Assembly: GCF_001274935.1 (NCBI RefSeq)
Contig: NZ_LILC01000002.1
Span: 453,924-517,923 of the forward strand
DNA from: Priestia koreensis
GTDB lineage: Bacteria > Bacillota > Bacilli > Bacillales > Bacillaceae_H
DNA: 64,000 bases
Reading direction: 5' to 3'
Shown: positions 54,329 through 63,336 of the stretch, piece after piece
Numbering within the stretch: the stretch's first letter is position 1
Layout of the letters: each line of letters begins with the position of its first letter
Notes under the pieces: model-generated
Told to the model about the DNA's origin: nothing
What the model saw: the letters and a program-made list of their open reading frames with translations, nothing else
Databases searched by the model: none
Made by a program: the position numbers and the translations under genes

Positions 54329-54367
54329 ATGTGCTTCATAAAGTTCACTTAACTCTATGAAGCACAT
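54329..54367 (+). other. Perfect 12-bp hairpin between panC and panD
   Basis: ATGTGCTTCATA (54329-54340) pairs with TATGAAGCACAT (54356-54367) over a 15-base loop and is followed by GTAACGG, without a U-tract. It is therefore more likely an mRNA stability or processing element than a terminator. Confidence 0.6.
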
Positions 54368-54415
54368 GTAACGGAAGAAATGTTTAGTCAAACTACTATA
54401 ATGGGGGACGTAAGT

Positions 54416-54799
54416 ATGTTTCGTACGATGATGAATGCAAAAATTCACCGTGCTCGTGTCACGGAAGCTAATTTAAATTATGTAGGTAGCATTACAATTG
54501 ATGAAGATATTATTGATGCCGTAGGAATTGTAGCTAATGAGAAAGTTCAGATTGTTAACAATAATAACGGTGCACGCTTAGAAACATATGTGATTCCGGG
54601 TCAACGGGGGAGCGGCGTTATTTGTTTAAACGGTGCTGCTGCACGTCTTGTGCAACCGGACGATATTGTGATCATTATTTCGTATACGCTTGTACCGGAA
54701 GAAAAAATCGCTAGTCATCATCCAACTGTTGCGATTATGGATGAACATAATCAAATTACACAGCTACTAAAGCAAGAGCCTGCTCATACGATCTTGTAA
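54416..54799 (+). CDS. panD: Aspartate 1-decarboxylase precursor
   Basis: A 127-residue pyruvoyl-dependent enzyme making beta-alanine from aspartate for pantothenate. The self-cleavage site is YVGSITID, between Gly24 and Ser25, where Ser becomes the pyruvoyl group. Tyr of [13 protein letters not shown] and Lys9 of [13 protein letters not shown] are present. The ATG at 54416 follows GGGGGA and gives the standard N-terminus; the longer frame from 54380 is rejected. Closes panBCD with a terminator. Confidence 0.96.
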   Translation: MFRTMMNAKIHRARVTEANLNYVGSITIDEDIIDAVGIVANEKVQIVNNNNGARLETYVIPGQRGSGVICLNGAAARLVQPDDIVIIISYTLVPEEKIASHHPTVAIMDEHNQITQLLKQEPAHTIL

Positions 54800-54822
54800 T
54801 GACATAAAATAGGATTTTGTAG

Positions 54823-54878
54823 AAGGATTAAAGCATCTGCTGATAATTTTTATTAGTAGAGTTGCTTTAATCCTTTTT
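54823..54878 (+). terminator. Terminator of panBCD
   Basis: AAGGATTAAAGCA (54823-54835) pairs perfectly with TGCTTTAATCCTT (54863-54875), with further partial pairing inside, then TTTTAA. Confidence 0.9.
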
Positions 54879-54930
54879 AATTTGACGATATGTGCATTAT
54901 ACTAAGAAGGATGGAAATGAGGTGTTAACT

Positions 54931-57750
54931 ATGAGCAACAGGTTTGTGGTCATTGATTTAGAAACAACTGGCCATTCACCAAGACAAGGCGATCGAATTA
55001 TTCAGTTTGCGGCGGTAGTAATTGAGAATGGAGTAATGGTGGATCAATTCTCAAGCTTCGTGAATCCGTATATGAATATTCCGCCTTTTATCGAACAACT
55101 AACAAATATTACAGATGATATGGTCATTGATGCCCCATCATTTGAGGAAATAGCTCCTAGAATTTTAGATCTATTGCGTGATGCGTATTTTGTCGCTCAT
55201 AACGTAGCATTTGATTTCTCGTTTCTTCAGGAGGAATTAACGAGATGTGGATATGGAATGCTGTACAACTCCACGTTAGATACCGTCGAGCTAGCTAGAA
55301 TACTTTTACCAACGGTAGATGGTTACAAGCTAAATCAATTAGCTGATTATTTGGATATTGAGCACAGCAACCCTCATCAAGCAGATAGTGATGCTGAGGT
55401 GACCGCTCATATTTTGCTGTCGTTCATTGGGAAGATGCGAGATTTACCGCTTGCAACATTGCGTCAGCTTGAACAATTATGTCTGCATTTGAAAAGCGAA
55501 ATAAGTGAACTTATACAAGACTTGTTGTATGAAAAAGAGCAGCATCTAGAAGAAGAGGACGGACGATTTTTATGGTTGAACGGAGTGGCGCTAAAAAAAC
55601 AGCCAGATTTTCAGCCAACACGTGAAGAAATAACGATGTCCTTCCAGGATTTTATGACGGAAAAAGAGCAACAGCTTCCGACTGTGTTTCCGACGTACGA
55701 AAGACGAAACGCACAGTGGGAAATGATTGAGAAAGTATATGAGGCGTTCTCAAATCAGAAACACGCGCTAATTGAAGCAGGCACGGGCGTCGGAAAGACG
55801 TTTGCTTATTTAATGCCGGCGCTTTATTATGCCCTTACTCACGGCGAACGCATCGTCATTTCAACACATACGATTACGCTGCAGCATCAGCTGATTGACC
55901 GGGATCTTCCCATTTTACATAAGCTATTTCCTTCTTTTTCAATGGTTGTATTGAAGGGTCGGAATCAATATTTGAACATTCGTAAGTTCATAAATCTACT
56001 AAAAGAAACAGATAATAATTACGACTCCATTTTAACGAAAGCCGCTATTTTAGTATGGCTAACGGAAACGGAGACAGGTGATATTGAAGAAGTGAATCTT
56101 CCATCTGGAGGGAAGCTCGTATGGAGTCAAATGAGTGAGGCTAATCCTTCTTCTTTGGATCTTCGTGAACCGTGGCGAAGCTATTCGTTCTACCAGAGAG
56201 CACGTGAAAAGGCTAATCAGGCAGACGTTGTCATTACGAATCATAGGTTGCTTTTAATGGATATCCAACATAAAAATTCACTACTGCCACCGTATGATCG
56301 AGTGGTTGTCGATGAGGCTCATCATTTGGAAAGTACAGCTAGCGAAGAGCTAGGCGTGCAAATCGATTACTTTTCAATTCACAACGTTCTGACAAGAATC
56401 GGGACGTTAGAAAAAGAAGACAGCTTATTGTCAAAAGCAAGTGATGTTCTTCAAAAAATAGCGCTCCCTGGGCGAAGCGTAGTAAAAAACCTTCACAAGT
56501 TACTAAACGATGTTCGAGTTGAGGTGGACGATGCGTTTCGTCTCATTCATTCCTATGTGAAAGGAAAGGTGAGCGAGGAGTCTCCAGACGGAGGGCGCAT
56601 TAGCTACCGCTATCAAGTGGGGAATGAAGCAGGCCGACACTGGTCTGTAATTGAGGAAACAGGGTCACGAGTTCGCTTTCTACTCCATGATGTTTTACAA
56701 ATCATTGATGAACAACTGTTAATTAATGAAGAGACTCCACAGTTGTTAAGCAAGCAAGAATTACATCAGCTGAATGAATTTTTAGGGTTGTGCACAGAGC
56801 TAAAGAGCATACGAGAGAAGCTTCATTTTCTGTTAGCGCAGTCTCATGATAATGCTGTCACATGGATGGAAATTGAACCAAGAGGGGCAGCAAATGCGAC
56901 GTATCTTTATAGCCAGCCCGTAGATGTAGCAACGGAACTTGCAGAAAACTTCTTTAGAGAAAAGAAAAGCGTTGTACTCACGTCTGCGACGCTTACAGCG
57001 AATCAGACGTTTACGTATATTATGAGGGAATTAGGACTGAGCGAATTTGATCCATTAACACTGTCTGTGCCATCACCTTTCCGCTACGATCTGCAGGCAA
57101 AAGTATTTATTCCAGAAGACATGCCGTCTATTAAAGAAGTGACGCTAGACGAATATAGCATGATTTTAGCGGAGAATATTATTGATATTGCTTCCGTGAC
57201 AAATGGACGAATGCTCATGCTTTTCACGTCGTATGAAATGCTCAAAAAGACGTATCAGTATGTAAAAGAATTTAATCAATTAGACGAATTTGTGTTGTTA
57301 GCACAGGGCGTTACAACACGAAATCGAAACAGATTGATGAAGGATTTCATGCAGTTTGATAAATCCATTCTTCTAGGAACGAGCAGCTTTTGGGAAGGAA
57401 TTGATATTCCAGGTGAAAAGCTTTCATGCCTTGTAATCGTACGGTTACCTTTTGCACCGCCAGATCAGCCTATTGTAGCAGCAAAGCTTGAAAAAATAAA
57501 AGCTGAAGGGAAAAGCCCTTTTATGGACTACTCGTTGCCTCAGGCTGTTCTAAGATTTAAACAAGGATTTGGACGTTTAATTCGAAGTACAACAGATCGT
57601 GGGGTCGTGTACATTTTTGATAGACGTATTACACAAGCGGACTACGGAAAGTTTTTCTTGCAGTCTCTACCAACGGTTCCAGTGTACGAGAAGCCTTTTC
57701 ATATGCTATTAGGTGATTTGGAGAACTTTTGGACGACAATCTCAGAATGA
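54931..57750 (+). CDS. dinG: DinG-type exonuclease-helicase
   Basis: A 939-residue fusion of a DnaQ-like 3'-5' exonuclease domain (about 1-170) and an XPD-family helicase-like region. Exonuclease motifs: VIDLETTGHSPRQGDRI, AHNVAFDFSFL and HQADSDAEVT. Helicase motifs: EAGTGVGKTFAYLMPA (Walker A) near 288, VVDEAHHLES near 465 and GTSSFWEGIDIPGEKL near 820, with RFKQGFGRLIRS in the last motif. No Fe-S cysteine cluster is evident; the staphylococcal homologue is reported as a nuclease lacking it. The ATG at 54931 has GAGGTG upstream. Followed ten bases later by the MBL-like gene. Confidence 0.93.
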   Translation: MSNRFVVIDLETTGHSPRQGDRIIQFAAVVIENGVMVDQFSSFVNPYMNIPPFIEQLTNITDDMVIDAPSFEEIAPRILDLLRDAYFVAHNVAFDFSFLQEELTRCGYGMLYNSTLDTVELARILLPTVDGYKLNQLADYLDIEHSNPHQADSDAEVTAHILLSFIGKMRDLPLATLRQLEQLCLHLKSEISELIQDLLYEKEQHLEEEDGRFLWLNGVALKKQPDFQPTREEITMSFQDFMTEKEQQLPTVFPTYERRNAQWEMIEKVYEAFSNQKHALIEAGTGVGKTFAYLMPALYYALTHGERIVISTHTITLQHQLIDRDLPILHKLFPSFSMVVLKGRNQYLNIRKFINLLKETDNNYDSILTKAAILVWLTETETGDIEEVNLPSGGKLVWSQMSEANPSSLDLREPWRSYSFYQRAREKANQADVVITNHRLLLMDIQHKNSLLPPYDRVVVDEAHHLESTASEELGVQIDYFSIHNVLTRIGTLEKEDSLLSKASDVLQKIALPGRSVVKNLHKLLNDVRVEVDDAFRLIHSYVKGKVSEESPDGGRISYRYQVGNEAGRHWSVIEETGSRVRFLLHDVLQIIDEQLLINEETPQLLSKQELHQLNEFLGLCTELKSIREKLHFLLAQSHDNAVTWMEIEPRGAANATYLYSQPVDVATELAENFFREKKSVVLTSATLTANQTFTYIMRELGLSEFDPLTLSVPSPFRYDLQAKVFIPEDMPSIKEVTLDEYSMILAENIIDIASVTNGRMLMLFTSYEMLKKTYQYVKEFNQLDEFVLLAQGVTTRNRNRLMKDFMQFDKSILLGTSSFWEGIDIPGEKLSCLVIVRLPFAPPDQPIVAAKLEKIKAEGKSPFMDYSLPQAVLRFKQGFGRLIRSTTDRGVVYIFDRRITQADYGKFFLQSLPTVPVYEKPFHMLLGDLENFWTTISE

Positions 57751-57759
57751 GGCGATAAC

Positions 57760-58518
57760 ATGAAACGGGTACTGTTCGTGCTTTTACTTCTTCTTTCCAT
57801 AACAAACGTAGGAAACGCAGCATCCTTACAGGATATTAACGTACAACTAAATCAGAAAGAAGCGCTAATTACGTTTTTTCACTTAAAAAATGGGGAAGCA
57901 ACGTTACTACAAGATGGATTTGGGAAAGCCATTTTAGTGAATACAGGCGGAGAAGGGAGTAGTAGGGAACTTTACTCTCATCTCCGCGCGATGGATGTTA
58001 ACCGAGTCGATGCGATCATTGTGACAAAGGAGGAATCCCCCTATAATGCAAACATATCGTACTTTTGTAAAAGGCTTCATCCAGAACAGGTGTACAGAAC
58101 AGTACCAAAAGACGGAGTGACGTTGCTTAAAGATCAGCAGTCACTTCCTCTTTCAACAAAGCTTCATCTTCAAATAGTAAAAAAAAGCAGCGATGGGGTT
58201 AATTTACTCATTCAATTCGGACAGATCAAGCTTTTATATATGTCTACAGATCCAAGTGACGAGAATCTGCAACAGCCTTTGCAGAAGGTAAGTATTATAA
58301 AAGTGCCGCACTTCGGTGAAAAACCGCTTGGAGAGCCTTTTCTCAAAATGACAGACCCACATGCGGCCATTATTTTTCATCAAAGGCAGAGTCAACCGAA
58401 TGCCGAGCTTCTTGAGCAATTGAGCGAACACTGGATTGACGTCTATCAGCTAGCTTATGTAAGCGTTGCGGTTAAATTGAAGGAGGATACGTATCAGCTC
58501 ATTACACTCCCAAAATAA
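57760..58518 (+). CDS. Exported metallo-beta-lactamase-like protein lacking metal ligands
   Basis: A 252-residue protein with a signal peptide (MKRVLFVLLLLLSITNVGNA) and a fold like the C-terminal MBL domain of ComEC-type proteins: ITFFHLKNGEATLLQDGFGKAILVNTGG, then HLRAMDVNRVDAIIVTKEES. Where active enzymes have THxDADH, this has TKEESPYN, and the later GD motif region reads LLYMSTDPSD. The zinc ligands are therefore missing and it is probably a pseudoenzyme. It starts ten bases after dinG and is likely co-transcribed. I know no assigned function. Confidence 0.7.
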   Translation: MKRVLFVLLLLLSITNVGNAASLQDINVQLNQKEALITFFHLKNGEATLLQDGFGKAILVNTGGEGSSRELYSHLRAMDVNRVDAIIVTKEESPYNANISYFCKRLHPEQVYRTVPKDGVTLLKDQQSLPLSTKLHLQIVKKSSDGVNLLIQFGQIKLLYMSTDPSDENLQQPLQKVSIIKVPHFGEKPLGEPFLKMTDPHAAIIFHQRQSQPNAELLEQLSEHWIDVYQLAYVSVAVKLKEDTYQLITLPK

Positions 58519-58522
58519 AAAA

Positions 58523-58542
58523 AGGCAGCTGGAAAACAGCTG
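58523..58542 (-). terminator. Hairpin oriented as a minus-strand terminator
   Basis: GCAGCTG and CAGCTGC with loop GAAAA. On the plus strand it is followed by A-rich sequence; on the minus strand it is followed by a run of seven U. No minus-strand gene lies to the right, so it would stop an antisense transcript. It may also act as a 3' stabilising hairpin for the plus-strand dinG transcript. Confidence 0.55.
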
Positions 58543-58598
58543 CAAAAAATGGTGGTGTGGACTCGAAAGGGTTTATAGTTAAAAGTTAAAAATATTTT

Positions 58599-58626
58599 TC
58601 GACAAACGTTTCTTCACTGTTATAAT
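58599..58626 (+). promoter_or_regulatory. Promoter of ypmA-ypmB
   Basis: TCGACA (58599-58604), a 16-base spacer and TATAAT (58621-58626). Five of six -35 matches and a perfect -10. Leader of about 95 nt before ypmA. Confidence 0.65.
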
Positions 58627-58727
58627 AATGGTTGAAATCATTTGTAGGTGTTGCTTTGTACTTTTATTGTGACCGTCAAATGTACAAATATGATTAACAA
58701 TTTTGTGATGTAAAGGGAGGAAATAAC

Positions 58728-58898
58728 ATGGAAAGTAAAATTGAAGTTTTATCAACTGTCCGTATTCAGCATTCAGAGGATTTATATAAGATCGTCGACA
58801 GCTTAAACCGAACGTTAAAAAAGAAAGATCTTATGTTTGGCCTCGCACTAGATGAAGAAGACCAAAATACAGCCGTATTTACAATCTATCGTACGTAA
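58728..58898 (+). CDS. ypmA: YpmA small protein
   Basis: A 56-residue protein of the YpmA/DUF4264 family, starting MESKIEVLSTVRIQHSEDLY and containing IVDSLNRTLKKKDLMFGLALDE and ending FTIYRT. Family members are highly conserved in Bacillus; function unknown. AGGGAGGAAATAAC precedes the ATG. Position before ypmB matches B. subtilis. Confidence 0.92.
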   Translation: MESKIEVLSTVRIQHSEDLYKIVDSLNRTLKKKDLMFGLALDEEDQNTAVFTIYRT

Positions 58899-58910
58899 GA
58901 AGGTATTATC

Positions 58911-59417
58911 ATGAAAAAATGGATTATTAGTGTAGTTGCTCTGTTACTTATTTTTCTTATTTGGCAATCCGTCTCCGTATACAACCACACGTTCAAGACC
59001 CAGGAAAAGGTCGAAAGCAAAATGGAAAAGACGGTAAAGGAGAAAGCAAACTTAAAAAGCGTTAGTAGTATAACTACGTACTATGGTGATGAGACGTACT
59101 ACGTAGGGCGCGGTAAAACAAAGAAAAACGAGAAAGTTATCGTATGGATGCCGAAAAATCAGAAAAAACATGATATGATAGTAAAAAAAGTGAGTCAAGG
59201 CATTACGAAAAAAGAAGTAAAAGAAAAAGTTCAAGCGGATAAAAACCCTGAAGAGATTAAATCCATCCGTTTAGGGGTTACAAAAGACGATCAAACAAAC
59301 AAAGAGTATCCGGCATGGGAAGTGACGTATGTCGATTCTGAGAATCGCTTTACATATTACTACGTTGCGTTTGAAACTGGAAAGTTCACGAAGCTTTATC
59401 GCTTGTATCAATCTTAA
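58911..59417 (+). CDS. ypmB: YpmB, membrane-anchored PepSY-like protein
   Basis: A 168-residue protein with one N-terminal membrane anchor (MKKWIISVVALLLIFLIWQS) and an extracytoplasmic part with two PepSY-like or DUF5590-type repeats (TYYGDETYYVGRGKTKKNEKVIVWMP; SIRLGVTKDDQTNKEYPAWEVTYVDSENRFTYYYVAFETGKF). Matches B. subtilis YpmB in length and position between ypmA and aspB. Function unknown; PepSY modules often modulate secreted proteases. Twelve bases after ypmA. Confidence 0.9.
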   Translation: MKKWIISVVALLLIFLIWQSVSVYNHTFKTQEKVESKMEKTVKEKANLKSVSSITTYYGDETYYVGRGKTKKNEKVIVWMPKNQKKHDMIVKKVSQGITKKEVKEKVQADKNPEEIKSIRLGVTKDDQTNKEYPAWEVTYVDSENRFTYYYVAFETGKFTKLYRLYQS

Positions 59418-59597
59418 TTCTCGAATTCAGGTGAGAACATAGAGAAAACGTGCAAGATATTGTGAATGATTAAACATATGCTGTGAGCAAAAGCGTGTTC
59501 AGCTGGATTTCGGGGGCGTTTCATTTTGTGAGCGTTCACGAAGACTAGAAGAATAAATTCGAACAATACTTACTTTTAATTGTAGGGGGAGATTTCG

Positions 59598-60782
59598 TTG
59601 AAACTAGCCAAACGAGTATCAGCACTAACACCATCTTCAACTCTTGCGATCACCGCAAAAGCGAAAGAATTAAAAGCAGCAGGTCATGATGTGATTGGTC
59701 TAGGTGCTGGAGAGCCTGATTTTAATACGCCTGAACATATTATTGAGGCAGCTGAAGCTGCGATGAAAGAAGGACATACAAAGTATACGCCTGCTGGAGG
59801 GCTTGCTACTTTAAAAGAAGCAATTATTAAAAAGTTTGAACAAGATCAGCACATTCAGTATGCGGCAAATCAAGTTATTGTATGTTCCGGTGCAAAGCAT
59901 GCGCTCTATACATTGTTTCAAGTGCTTTTAGATGAAGGAGACGAAGTCATTATCCCAACACCATATTGGGTAAGCTATCCGGAGCAAGTAAAACTTGCGG
60001 AAGGAACGCCTGTATATGTGGAAGGAAAAGAACAGAATCACTTTAAAATTACGCCTGAGCAGCTAGAATCGTCCATTACAGAGCGTACAAAAGCAGTTAT
60101 TATTAACTCACCTAGCAATCCAACGGGGGTTATTTACAGCGCTGGAGAGTTAAAAGCGTTAGGCGAAGTTTGCTTGAAGCATGACGTTCTGATTGTGTCT
60201 GACGAAATTTACGAAAAGCTTGTGTATGATGGTGCAACGCATACGTCTATCGCGGAGCTATCTCCTGAATTAAAAGAGCAAACGATCATCATTAATGGGG
60301 TATCCAAATCACATTCAATGACAGGGTGGCGCATTGGATATGCAGCAGGAAATGTAGACATTATTAAAGCAATGACAAACCTTGCGAGCCACAGTACATC
60401 AAATCCAACGTCGATCGCACAGTACGGGACAATCGCTGCATATGAAGGAAGTCAAGAGCCTGTTGAAATGATGCGCACTGCGTTTGAAGAACGTCTGACG
60501 ATTATTTATAAGAAGCTTGTTCAGCTTCCAGGATTCAGCTGTGTGAAACCACAGGGGGCGTTTTACTTATTCCCGAACGTGTCAGAAGCAGTGAAGATGA
60601 CAGGTTTCTCAACTGTAGACGACTGGGTAGAAGCTATTTTAGAAGAAGAAAAGGTAGCGCTTGTGCCTGGATCAGGATTCGGAGCACCTGATAATGTACG
60701 ATTATCTTATGCGACGTCTCTTGATTTAGTCGAAAAAGCGATTGAGCGCATTGAACAGTTTATGAATCGCCACATGAAATAA
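59598..60782 (+). CDS. aspB: Aspartate aminotransferase
   Basis: A 394-residue PLP-dependent class I aminotransferase that interconverts oxaloacetate and aspartate. Seen: IGLGAGEPDFNTPEHI, YTPAGGLATLKEAI, PTPYWVSYPEQV, INSPSNPTGVIY and the PLP lysine in NGVSKSHSMTGWRIGYAAGN near residue 235; the carboxylate-binding Arg lies in NVRLSYATS. TTG start with GGGGGAG upstream. In B. subtilis aspB is just upstream of asnS, as here. It has its own terminator. Confidence 0.95.
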   Translation: MKLAKRVSALTPSSTLAITAKAKELKAAGHDVIGLGAGEPDFNTPEHIIEAAEAAMKEGHTKYTPAGGLATLKEAIIKKFEQDQHIQYAANQVIVCSGAKHALYTLFQVLLDEGDEVIIPTPYWVSYPEQVKLAEGTPVYVEGKEQNHFKITPEQLESSITERTKAVIINSPSNPTGVIYSAGELKALGEVCLKHDVLIVSDEIYEKLVYDGATHTSIAELSPELKEQTIIINGVSKSHSMTGWRIGYAAGNVDIIKAMTNLASHSTSNPTSIAQYGTIAAYEGSQEPVEMMRTAFEERLTIIYKKLVQLPGFSCVKPQGAFYLFPNVSEAVKMTGFSTVDDWVEAILEEEKVALVPGSGFGAPDNVRLSYATSLDLVEKAIERIEQFMNRHMK

Positions 60783-60789
60783 ATAGCAG

Positions 60790-60829
60790 AGGTAAGACAT
60801 TCTTTTGAAAAGGGTGTCTTACCTTTTTT
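60790..60829 (+). terminator. Terminator of aspB
   Basis: AGGTAAGACA (60790-60799) pairs perfectly with TGTCTTACCT (60815-60824), followed by TTTTT. Confidence 0.93.
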
Positions 60830-60908
60830 CAATGACTGTATGAGTCGAGTGTCAAGCTTGCGTTCATAAAGAAAATACAGGGGGATGTTTCCTTTTGAAG
60901 GTCACCCC

Positions 60909-60937
60909 TTGTTATTATGTGTGTCGAATTGTATAAT
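60909..60937 (+). promoter_or_regulatory. Promoter of asnS
   Basis: TTGTTA (60909-60914), a 17-base spacer and TATAAT (60932-60937). Start near 60944, leader about 47 nt, too short for a T-box, and no T-box core sequence is present upstream. Confidence 0.75.
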
Positions 60938-60990
60938 GATAGGGATTATACATACTATTTGTACTGTAAGTTCTTGGAGGGGTTTATATC

Positions 60991-62283
60991 GTGAAGATTA
61001 CGATTTCAGAAGTAAACAAGCACGTGGGCGAAGAAGTAACCATTGGTGCTTGGCTTGCAAATAAACGTTCAAGTGGAAAAATTGCTTTCTTACAGCTTCG
61101 TGATGGTACGGGCTTTATGCAAGGCGTTGTTGTTAAAGCAGAAGTAGGAGAAGACGTATTTCAACTTGCGAAGTCCACAACGCAAGAGTCTTCTTTATAT
61201 GTAACAGGTGTTGTACGTGAGGACGAGCGTTCACCGTTTGGTTATGAATTAACGGTAACAAACGTCGAGTTAATTCATGCAGCGGTTGATTACCCGATCA
61301 CACCAAAAGAGCATGGCACAGAGTTCTTAATGGATCATCGTCATCTTTGGTTGCGTTCAAAGCGTCAGCATGCGGTAATGAAAGTTCGTAACGAAATTAT
61401 TCGTGCGACATATGAATTTTTCAATGAGAATGGATTTACAAAAATTGATCCGCCAATTCTAACAGGAAGTGCTCCTGAAGGAACAACGGAACTATTCCAT
61501 ACAAAATATTTTGATGAAGATGCTTATCTTTCTCAAAGCGGTCAGCTTTACATGGAAGCAGCTGCAATGGCGCTTGGAAAAGTGTTCTCATTCGGTCCAA
61601 CATTCCGTGCTGAAAAATCGAAAACTCGTCGTCACTTGATTGAGTTTTGGATGATCGAACCGGAAATGGCGTTCTGTGAATTTGAAGATAACCTACAAGT
61701 TCAAGAAAATTACGTATCACATGTGGTTCAATCTGTGCTTAAAAATTGTTCATTAGAATTAAATACGCTTGGTCGCGATCTTTCTAAATTAGAAAATATT
61801 AAAGCACCATTCCCGCGTATTACGTATGACGATGCACTGAAGTTCTTACATGAAAAAGGATTTGACGATATTCAGTGGGGTGATGATTTCGGTGCACCGC
61901 ACGAAACGGCAATCGCTGAAAGCTATGACAAGCCGGTATTTATTACACACTATCCAACATCTCTAAAACCTTTCTATATGCAACCAGATCCAAATCGTGA
62001 AGATGTTGTATTATGTGCAGATTTAATTGCGCCAGAAGGTTACGGTGAAATTATCGGTGGATCAGAGCGTATTCATGATAACGACTTATTGCAAAAACGC
62101 GTGAAGGAACATGAATTAGATCCTGAAACATACAAGTGGTATTTAGAACTTCGTAAATACGGTTCTGTACCTCATTCTGGATTTGGACTAGGTTTAGAGC
62201 GCACAGTGGCATGGATTAGCGGCGTTGAACACGTACGTGAAACAATTCCATTCCCACGTCTATTAAACCGTTTATATCCTTAA
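60991..62283 (+). CDS. asnS: Asparaginyl-tRNA synthetase
   Basis: A 430-residue class IIb synthetase. The N-terminal OB-fold anticodon-binding domain is about 1-110 ([24 protein letters not shown]). Class II motifs: motif 2 in [25 protein letters not shown] near 210-230 and motif 3 in [16 protein letters not shown] near 400. The discriminating region is AsnRS-like rather than AspRS by length and neighbourhood. GTG start with TTGGAGGGG upstream. Own promoter and terminator. Confidence 0.95.
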   Translation: MKITISEVNKHVGEEVTIGAWLANKRSSGKIAFLQLRDGTGFMQGVVVKAEVGEDVFQLAKSTTQESSLYVTGVVREDERSPFGYELTVTNVELIHAAVDYPITPKEHGTEFLMDHRHLWLRSKRQHAVMKVRNEIIRATYEFFNENGFTKIDPPILTGSAPEGTTELFHTKYFDEDAYLSQSGQLYMEAAAMALGKVFSFGPTFRAEKSKTRRHLIEFWMIEPEMAFCEFEDNLQVQENYVSHVVQSVLKNCSLELNTLGRDLSKLENIKAPFPRITYDDALKFLHEKGFDDIQWGDDFGAPHETAIAESYDKPVFITHYPTSLKPFYMQPDPNREDVVLCADLIAPEGYGEIIGGSERIHDNDLLQKRVKEHELDPETYKWYLELRKYGSVPHSGFGLGLERTVAWISGVEHVRETIPFPRLLNRLYP

Positions 62284-62329
62284 TCTATAAACATCTACTC
62301 ATTAAAAAGTGATGTGTCATCACTGTCAT

Positions 62330-62387
62330 ATGAACCGTCGTGAACGTCCAATCAAAATGGATAGCATGGCGGTTCATCTTATTTTTT
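62330..62387 (+). terminator. Terminator of asnS
   Basis: ATGAACCG (62330-62337) pairs with CGGTTCAT (62370-62377), followed by CTTATTTTTTAG. The enclosed bases can pair further. Confidence 0.75.
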
Positions 62388-62489
62388 AGGGCATAATGAA
62401 AAAGATTCAGTCGCATTCAAAAAAATTTATCCCCACACTTTTTAAATGAAGAAGGACTTCATGGTATACTTACAATTGAGGTGTTCAGA

Positions 62490-63194
62490 ATGGAAAAAAA
62501 CAAAATGGCAGAGTGGTTATCAGAAGGAAGCGTCGCAATTCCGAAGCTTCTCATGAATCATTATGCTGAATTAGGATTAAATGAACAAGAGTTTATGATG
62601 ATCTTGCACATCCATGTAGCAATTGAGGGAGGAAATGATTTTTTAACTCCTGAGGAAATGTCTAAAAAGATGAGCATCTCGGCTGCTAAATGCATGGAAG
62701 TGTTAAGAAAGTTACTGAAAGAAGGATTTATTGGCATTGAACAAAAGCAGGACCCTTCTTCAATGATTGCTGAATTTTATACGCTTCAGCCGCTTTGGTA
62801 TAAGCTTGTTTCCTTGCTTTTTGACGAAAATAAAAAGCATAAGCAAATTGAGCAAGAAGAAGAGGAAGCAAATTTATACACGATGTTTGAAAAAGAATTT
62901 GGACGTCCTCTTTCACCGTTTGAATGTGAAACGCTCGCGATGTGGCAGGACCAAGATTATCATGATTCTGTAATTATTAAAGCTGCTCTTAGAGAAGCGG
63001 TGATGTCAGGAAAACTGAACTTCCGCTATATCGATCGTATTTTATTTGAATGGAAGAAAAATGGCGTCAAAACGATTGAACAAGCAAGAAATCATGGCCA
63101 GCGCTTTCGTCAGCATCAGCAAACGAAAAAGCAAGCAGTCAGTCAACCACAGCGCAGCAATGCGATTCCGTTTTTTAATTGGCTTGAGCAATAA
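62490..63194 (+). CDS. dnaD: DNA replication initiation protein DnaD
   Basis: A 234-residue protein of the DnaD family, which acts with DnaB and DnaI to load the replicative helicase at oriC and restarting forks. N-terminal winged helix (about 10-95: EEMSKKMSISAAKCMEVLRKLLKEGFIGIEQK) and the DnaB/DnaD C-terminal domain (about 130-200: FEKEFGRPLSPFECETLAMW, REAVMSGKLNFRYIDRILFEWKKNG with the YxxxIL signature). The ATG at 62490 follows GAGGTG; a GTG three codons earlier overlaps that site. Confidence 0.95.
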   Translation: MEKNKMAEWLSEGSVAIPKLLMNHYAELGLNEQEFMMILHIHVAIEGGNDFLTPEEMSKKMSISAAKCMEVLRKLLKEGFIGIEQKQDPSSMIAEFYTLQPLWYKLVSLLFDENKKHKQIEQEEEEANLYTMFEKEFGRPLSPFECETLAMWQDQDYHDSVIIKAALREAVMSGKLNFRYIDRILFEWKKNGVKTIEQARNHGQRFRQHQQTKKQAVSQPQRSNAIPFFNWLEQ

Positions 63195-63257
63195 GATGGA
63201 TAGTCGTCGAAACGAAAGATCTTTGCACATCAATAGAACCTGCTCGTTAGGTTGTTG

Positions 63258-63307
63258 AAAGGATGATTTGAAACGATCACTACCGTTTCGAATGATCCTT
63301 TTTTTAG
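63258..63307 (+). terminator. Terminator-like hairpin between dnaD and nth
   Basis: A 17-bp imperfect stem (63258-63274 with 63284-63301) followed by TTTTTT. It lies only 30 bases before nth, so it may partly separate dnaD from nth. Confidence 0.9.
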
Positions 63308-63336
63308 TTTAAATTGAGAAAAAGTGAGGGAAGGTT

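Noticed and set aside
60830..60990. T-box leader before asnS
   Set aside because: No T-box core sequence or long specifier stem, and the predicted leader is only about 47 nt.
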